A DNA stretch of 64,000 bases from Membranipora membranacea (Eukaryota > Bryozoa > Gymnolaemata > Cheilostomatida > Membraniporidae), in NCBI GenBank assembly GCA_914767715.1, contig OU612074.1:5659501-5723500 (forward strand), in the 5' to 3' direction. This document shows positions 59,490-64,000 of the stretch, in pieces. The position numbers and the translations under genes are program-made. Position 1 is the stretch's first letter. Every line of letters begins with the position of its first letter. A model generated the notes under the pieces. It was not told the DNA's origin and ran no database searches. It was given only the letters and a program-made list of their open reading frames with translations.

Positions 59490-60500
59490 CTTGTTGACTG
59501 TAACAAAAAATACTACAATCTTCTCTAACTAAAAGTGATTTTGTGAAAAATTTGTGAGATGCTGCCGCTGACAATGACTGATACAACCGGGTACACCCTT
59601 ATTTGTTAATTCAGCACCTTTTTTTACCCTAGAAACATTTATATTCTCGTTCTCTGTTGGCTGTATCGAACACTAAAATCTTCACTAACTGAAAGCTCTT
59701 TATTGAATAATTTTGGATATACTGTCATAAACTGCCACGCTGCCGCTGATGATTTTTGGATTCAGCACACTTTTTTACACTAGAAGCATATTAAACTTGT
59801 TCTCTGTTGACCGTTGACTGTATCAAATGCCACAATTTTCACTAAGTAGAAGTGAATTTGTAAAAAAAAGTCGGATTTGCTCCCACGCTGACGCTGACAA
59901 TGACTGATACAACTGGGTACACCCTCATTTTTGAATTCAGCACCCTTTTTTACCCTAGAAACATATATATTCTTGTTCTCTGTTGGCTGTATTAAACACT
60001 AAAATATTCACTAACTAAAGGCACTTGGTTGAAAATTTTGGGACAGGCTGCCATATACTGCCTCGCTGCCGCTGATGATGACCCCTACAACCAGGTACAC
60101 CCTCATTTTTGGATTCAGCACACTTTTTTACTCTAGAAACATATTATTCTTGTTCTCTGTTGACCGTTGACTGTATCAAACACTACAATTTTAACTAACT
60201 AAATGAGAATTTGTAAAAGATGTGGCATATGCTGCCGCGCTGCCGCTGACAATGACCAATACAACCGGGTGCACCCTCATTTTCGGATTCAGCACACTTT
60301 TTTACCCTAGAAACAGATATATTCTTGTTCTCTGTTGGCTGTAACAAACACTACAATCTTTACTAACTAAATGCCATTTATTGAAAATGTTTGATATGCT
60401 GCCATATACTGCCACGCTGCCGCTGACGATGACCGCTACAACCGGGTACACCCTCATTTTTGGATTCAGCAAACTTTTTTACCCTAGAAACATTTGTTTT
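59490..60500. repeat. Subterminal tandem array, six units of about 175 bp in alternating types
   Basis: Each unit contains the GCTGCCGCTGA core (near 59561, 59739, 59887, 60064, 60241 and 60416), then a GGGTACACCCTCATTTTTGG-like segment, TTCAGCA, TTTTTTAC and CTAGAAACAT, and then TTCTCTGTTG. Units 1, 3 and 5 share the form GAATTTGTAAAA with an extra GACCGTTGACTG. Units 2, 4 and 6 share GGCTGTA, a TATTGAA segment and CATATACTGCC. The array is therefore better read as three dimers of about 350 bp. It abuts the right terminal inverted repeat and contains its GGGTGTACCC motif in every unit. Confidence 0.8.
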
Positions 60501-60568
60501 TTCCTGCCATCAAAAATTGTCCGTGCCATTTTTTTTAGAGCACTTAGAGCTAGGCTGCTTCTGGCCTA
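60430..60568 (-). repeat. Right terminal inverted repeat
   Basis: The inward-facing counterpart of 53958-54130. The outer GGCCAGAAGCAGC end and the ATGGCACGGACAAT and TTTGATGGCAGGA blocks are conserved. The last repeat unit runs into it directly. Confidence 0.75.
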
Positions 60569-61004
60569 ATATATTTCATTGTTTTTAAGTTTTGCAAGAA
60601 TTGTTTTACCATATATACAGTAGCACACCTGCTTGGAACAATGGAATGGGCTGCTGTATGGCCAACATGATGAACGACTTTACTTGAATTGCAAATTAAC
60701 CCTATCATATGAGCTACATTAAAATTGTATACATTTGGGTAGTCCTATGTGCCAGATACAGTTCTAAAATGCTGAAGCTTATTTTAATTTGTCGACTTTT
60801 GAAAAAAAGTTTTCCTAACTAGCTACCAAGCACATATACATGGTGTTTCAGTCGAATTGGACAGAAGGCAGGTGAATTGCATCATTCATTTATTCTGAAT
60901 AAAACTTTCAAAAAATCATAGTATTGTTTGATTTGGATAATTTCAAGCCATTTCAAGTCAGAAACAATTTCAGATATGCAGGATCTATAAATTATTAAGA
61001 TGTG
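60569..61004. other. No gene recognised right of the transposon
   Basis: An ordinary AT-rich spacer between the transposon end and the B4 remnant. An AATAAA-like TTTATT near 60892 could have belonged to B4. Confidence 0.4.
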
Positions 61005-61160
61005 TAAGCCCATGGGTTCTTTCCACTGAAGTTTCCGTTTCGGTTACCATTTCCATTGGTTCCAGATCCTGAGTTTCCGTTTCCATTTCCCTTCGGTTTC
61101 CGTTTTCTCAATTTCCACCATTTCCGGTTCCATTTCCGTTGCCATTGACAGCACCTTTTG
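61005..61160 (-). pseudogene. B4: decayed Asn-Gly repeat exon of family B
   Basis: On the minus strand the sequence after a degenerate acceptor reads GTGCTGTCAATGGCAACGGA, as at the start of the B2 repeat exon. It continues with Asn-Gly codons and ends with codons for SGKNPWA-like residues as in B3. Frame changes and an in-frame TGA break it, and only a few repeat blocks remain. I find no signal-peptide exon upstream. Confidence 0.75.
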
Positions 61161-61359
61161 CGACAAATATGATATTATAATCACTACAATACTTATTTTC
61201 ATGCTACATTTCAATACAACTTGCTTACACCAGGTTCAGAAAAAGTGTCCTGTGTTACCACCTATCGATAACCTATGGACACCTAAATCAAGAAGACATA
61301 AAACAATGCAACAACCACATCACTGTAGAATGTCGTCTAAGCCTCTGTGAGACATGCAT

Positions 61360-61436
61360 TCATACACACACACACACCTATGTACACACACATGCACGCA
61401 CACACATGCACACACACACATACATACACATATATT
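61360..61436. repeat. Imperfect CA-rich microsatellite
   Basis: CACA runs interrupted by TATG, TGCACG and TACATA. From 61437 to 62700 I see no gene; the 61-codon frame at 61942-62127 has no support. Confidence 0.8.
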
Positions 61437-62715
61437 TACACCAAAAAGGAAGTTTAAATTTAGAATGGGAGATATATCATGATCATTATTGCCTCAAAGC
61501 TTTAGGTTTCATGCCATACTGTCTAGATATTTCAGGGAACTATGGTGAAGAGGGAATTCATTAGTATCCCTATTCAAGGCCTTACTATACAAGAAAGGTC
61601 CATCCAATCTTAATTAATGCTTGCACTTGCTCAGTGAATCTTATGTCAATTATCACTTATGATTCACTTCATTACAAGGCTTTATAGTATTCTGTTGGTC
61701 AAGATAGTTGGACATTTATTTTCTTGGCAGACATTTTTGAACATTTTTGAAAGTAATTCTGGTTATCATGGCAATAGAATAAATTTATTCTACAGTTTTC
61801 ATACCACGCGCAGCTTGGGCTGAATTATTATGGAAATTGAAACATTTAGCAAGCACATGAATGAATGAAGTCACAAGGCAAGAAATATATTAGGTTTGTG
61901 GTGATCAAATCCGGAACCTTTGGCCCAAACAGCTCAAGTTTTTGAATTGTGCTTTGAGACAATATAGATTAAGTCTATTATTCTTATTTATCAAAACTTT
62001 CCTCCAAAAATTTAGTTTATCTGGTTTCATTACTCTCAGACCCGGGTATGATTTCATTTCACTTGAAAAACCGACAATGGCAAATTTTTATTCACCTGTT
62101 GCCATGCAACTTACTGCTAGCGGGTAGGATTGATCATCTCAATAATGTTCAGCTGGAAAGGACGGCTTGTGTTCAGAGGCTAAGACGAACAAAATACTGT
62201 CACTGATGCTTAATACATCGCCTCTGGAAATATCTTGAATGAGATATGCATCATACATCTAATTGATGATTTATGGCAGTGCTGATACTTACTTTACGAA
62301 CATCAAAGCAAGCATAAAGAGTACAGGCGTAACTCTTTCATTAACACCTCAACGAATGTTCCCTCATTATATATACGATTGACATAGCCGCCCAAATATT
62401 AAACTTATTTGATATTAGAAAATAATACTCTGAACATAGTCATTTAGCATTTTATGTAAAAAAAACGGTCATATGTTTGGTGTCTACTTATATTTCAAAA
62501 AAATTCAGAAATGGACATAACTATTATAATAAGAAGATACACTGTTGCGAGTCAAGGATGTCCTCCAGGATACTACCAGGGACTAACTTGGGCCCATCAT
62601 TACATATGACATAAACTGCCGCTTGTTAGGATTTTTTATTTATTTCAGAAGTCCTATAGCTGTAAGAAGAACTTAAAGTGTACTTGTGGATCAGTATACA
62701 AAGAAAGACAGGTAG

Positions 62716-62877
62716 GGAAAAGAATCATTCAACAATTTGTCTCTAAGAGAAGGTAAGGTAACTGCACCAAACGTTCAAGTGTCAGTACCAAAGGTAAAAG
62801 TCAGTGTCACCAACCCCAAACCGTCCCCAAAGTCAGGACACAAGGCAGCACCAGCTACAGTTAAGGTAAGCATGTGA
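62716..62877 (+). pseudogene. A4: isolated C-terminal exon related to family A
   Basis: The frame encodes KVTAPNVQVSVPKVKVSVTN followed by a Pro/Lys/His-rich end (SGHKAAPATVK). It resembles the third coding exon of A1/A3, including the VPKV and HKA/HKP features. A donor GTAAGC follows at 62866, at the same place as the 3' donor of A1. A partner acceptor, TTTTTCAG, ends near 62996. No GGNDRN exon or signal exon is visible upstream. It may be a relic, or the end of a more diverged gene whose other exons I cannot see. From about 63010 to 64000 no gene is recognised. Confidence 0.5.
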
Positions 62878-64000
62878 TGAATTACTGATTTTGCTGAACA
62901 TGGACCAATCCTTGAATTGGTCAGTTGTGATATCGTTGTTTGAAGCAATTGTTTAAAATATGTATTATGACAAAGACCACTTCTTTCTTTTTCAGGATAT
63001 TTCCCTACTGATAGAGAAATTACCAATGGCGGTAAACCTTTCCCACTGCTTTGCTACATGTGAGGAATGTCACAAATTGGTTCTATGAACACAAATATTT
63101 TACTCTTTCGAAAATCTGTATAAAATATTCAGTCAAATGCAGTCAATAACATCTCTCAAGCCTTAAAATGTTACAAAATAGCACAAATTATGTACAATAA
63201 TGAAACAAACACTATACACAATTTTTTAAATTGAGGTCATTTGTGGAACCATCATCCCTGTCATTTGTCCAAACAACTTATTCGGAAACTTGATTTTAAG
63301 ATGATCCATGATCAATCATCAGGGTGCATTGTTATGATTCAATCCATCATTTGAATTTAAAAAAAAAAAACGATTTGGTTGAAATTTTTAAAACTGCTAC
63401 CAGCCTGCATTGACATCTGGACATTAAAACTTAGCAAGTTGTCTCATATTAATGATTTTATTACACAATTGTTTACATGGTTGCAGTTTACAGTTTAATA
63501 CTCTCAGAGAGTTAATAAACCCTGCTCATACCACGATATACCCTTATACACAAGTTGGTGATTAGTTGGCTCATTGAAAAAATCAGCATTGTTCTTTATA
63601 TAAGTTTTGTTTGTAACATTTTCTCACCTCCTTTCCCTCCGTTTCTATGATAACATGGCAATTTTGGAAAATTCTACAGAACATCCAAAATCCTTCTAAA
63701 ATTTGGGGAACTGACTAGATAATAGTTCCAGAAGTTCCATATTGAACCATTCAAGATATCTAGGCCACTTTAGTTTTAGCTAGGGATTTTAACAATTTTC
63801 ATTATCCTTGCTAGGAGTATCCTATTGCGATTTGAGAAGCACAATGTCCCATTTTTTTCAAGACTAATTCTAGGTTTCTAGGGTTCATAGGGTGTATTGA
63901 AGAAAATTTAACTGACTGGGTCCTCTGAGAGTGTTGCGGGGATTTTATCTGCCGCTGGAATTGGATGTTTCATAGCCTCAGTTATCCATCATCATTATTC

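Larger units (their letters stand above)
53958..60568. mobile_element. 6.6 kb DNA transposon with long terminal inverted repeats
   Basis: The left end starts TAGGCCAGAAGCAGC at 53958. The right end, read inward from 60568, starts TAGGCCAGAAGCAGC as well. Both then reach ATGGCACGGACAAT, TTTGATGGCAGGA and, further in, GGGTGTACCC, GTTGTAG and GGTCAT, so the inverted repeats span roughly 130 bp with gaps. Flanking bases allow a TA or an ATA target duplication; I cannot decide between them. Inside are a multi-exon gene (54601-59473), several hairpins, and a subterminal array of 175-bp repeats. The gene family, short duplication and size might fit the Academ superfamily, but I could not test that. 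Confidence 0.8.

Noticed and set aside
59332-59586. Ser-rich minus-strand frame
   Set aside because: The serine run is the shadow of the Asp/Glu codon run at the end of the transposon gene.

Overview
This window is animal nuclear DNA, probably from a marine invertebrate. The evidence is AT-rich sequence, GT-AG introns of about 140 bp to a few kb, TATA-box promoters, AATAAA signals, non-LTR retrotransposons, tRNA-derived SINEs and DNA transposons with long inverted repeats. I see nothing that fixes the species. There are no prokaryotic operons, rRNA or CRISPR.

The host genes form two small families of predicted secreted, low-complexity proteins. Family A (A1 13044-13937 minus, A2 30929-31822 minus, A3 48889-49982 plus, remnant A4 about 62716-62877 plus) has a signal-peptide exon, an exon of GGNDRN-type repeats, and a C-terminal exon of (I/V)P(D/E/K)(V/I) repeats. 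Family B (B2 40476-40937 plus, B3 44380-44955 minus, decayed B1 10168-10245 plus and its copy 28053-28130, remnant B4 61005-61160 minus) has a signal-peptide exon followed by an exon of Asn-Gly repeats. In both families a non-coding first exon lies just downstream of a TATA box, and the intron after the signal peptide is in phase 1. A and B members sit near each other in B1/A1, its copy, B3/A3 and B4/A4, so the cluster probably grew by duplication and inversion of an A-B pair.

Layout: 1-17889 and 17890 to about 35367 are two tandem copies of a roughly 17.9 kb unit. The first 13984 bp look identical apart from a TA microsatellite; the remainder is visibly diverged. Each unit holds a broken LINE, an orphan family A promoter, a 1.1 kb internal direct duplication, two SINE insertions, decayed B1 and an intact A gene. 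Between 35368 and 39951 the second unit carries extra DNA, a non-autonomous transposon with 8-bp target duplications (35847-37666), and a 5'-truncated LINE inserted between TATTTCAC duplications (37781-39661). B2 and B3 follow in convergent orientation with a second SINE family between them. A3 then lies in a region that is an inverted, diverged relative of the A1 locus.

From 53958 to 60568 lies a 6.6 kb DNA transposon with long imperfect terminal inverted repeats. It has a five-exon gene encoding a CxxC/HxxC protein of a multicopy invertebrate family, and a subterminal array of six roughly 175-bp repeats that alternate between two types. The gene has one frameshift and I see no catalytic domain, so this copy is probably non-autonomous. 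The right edge holds the B4/A4 remnants. Long stretches between these features have no gene I can support.
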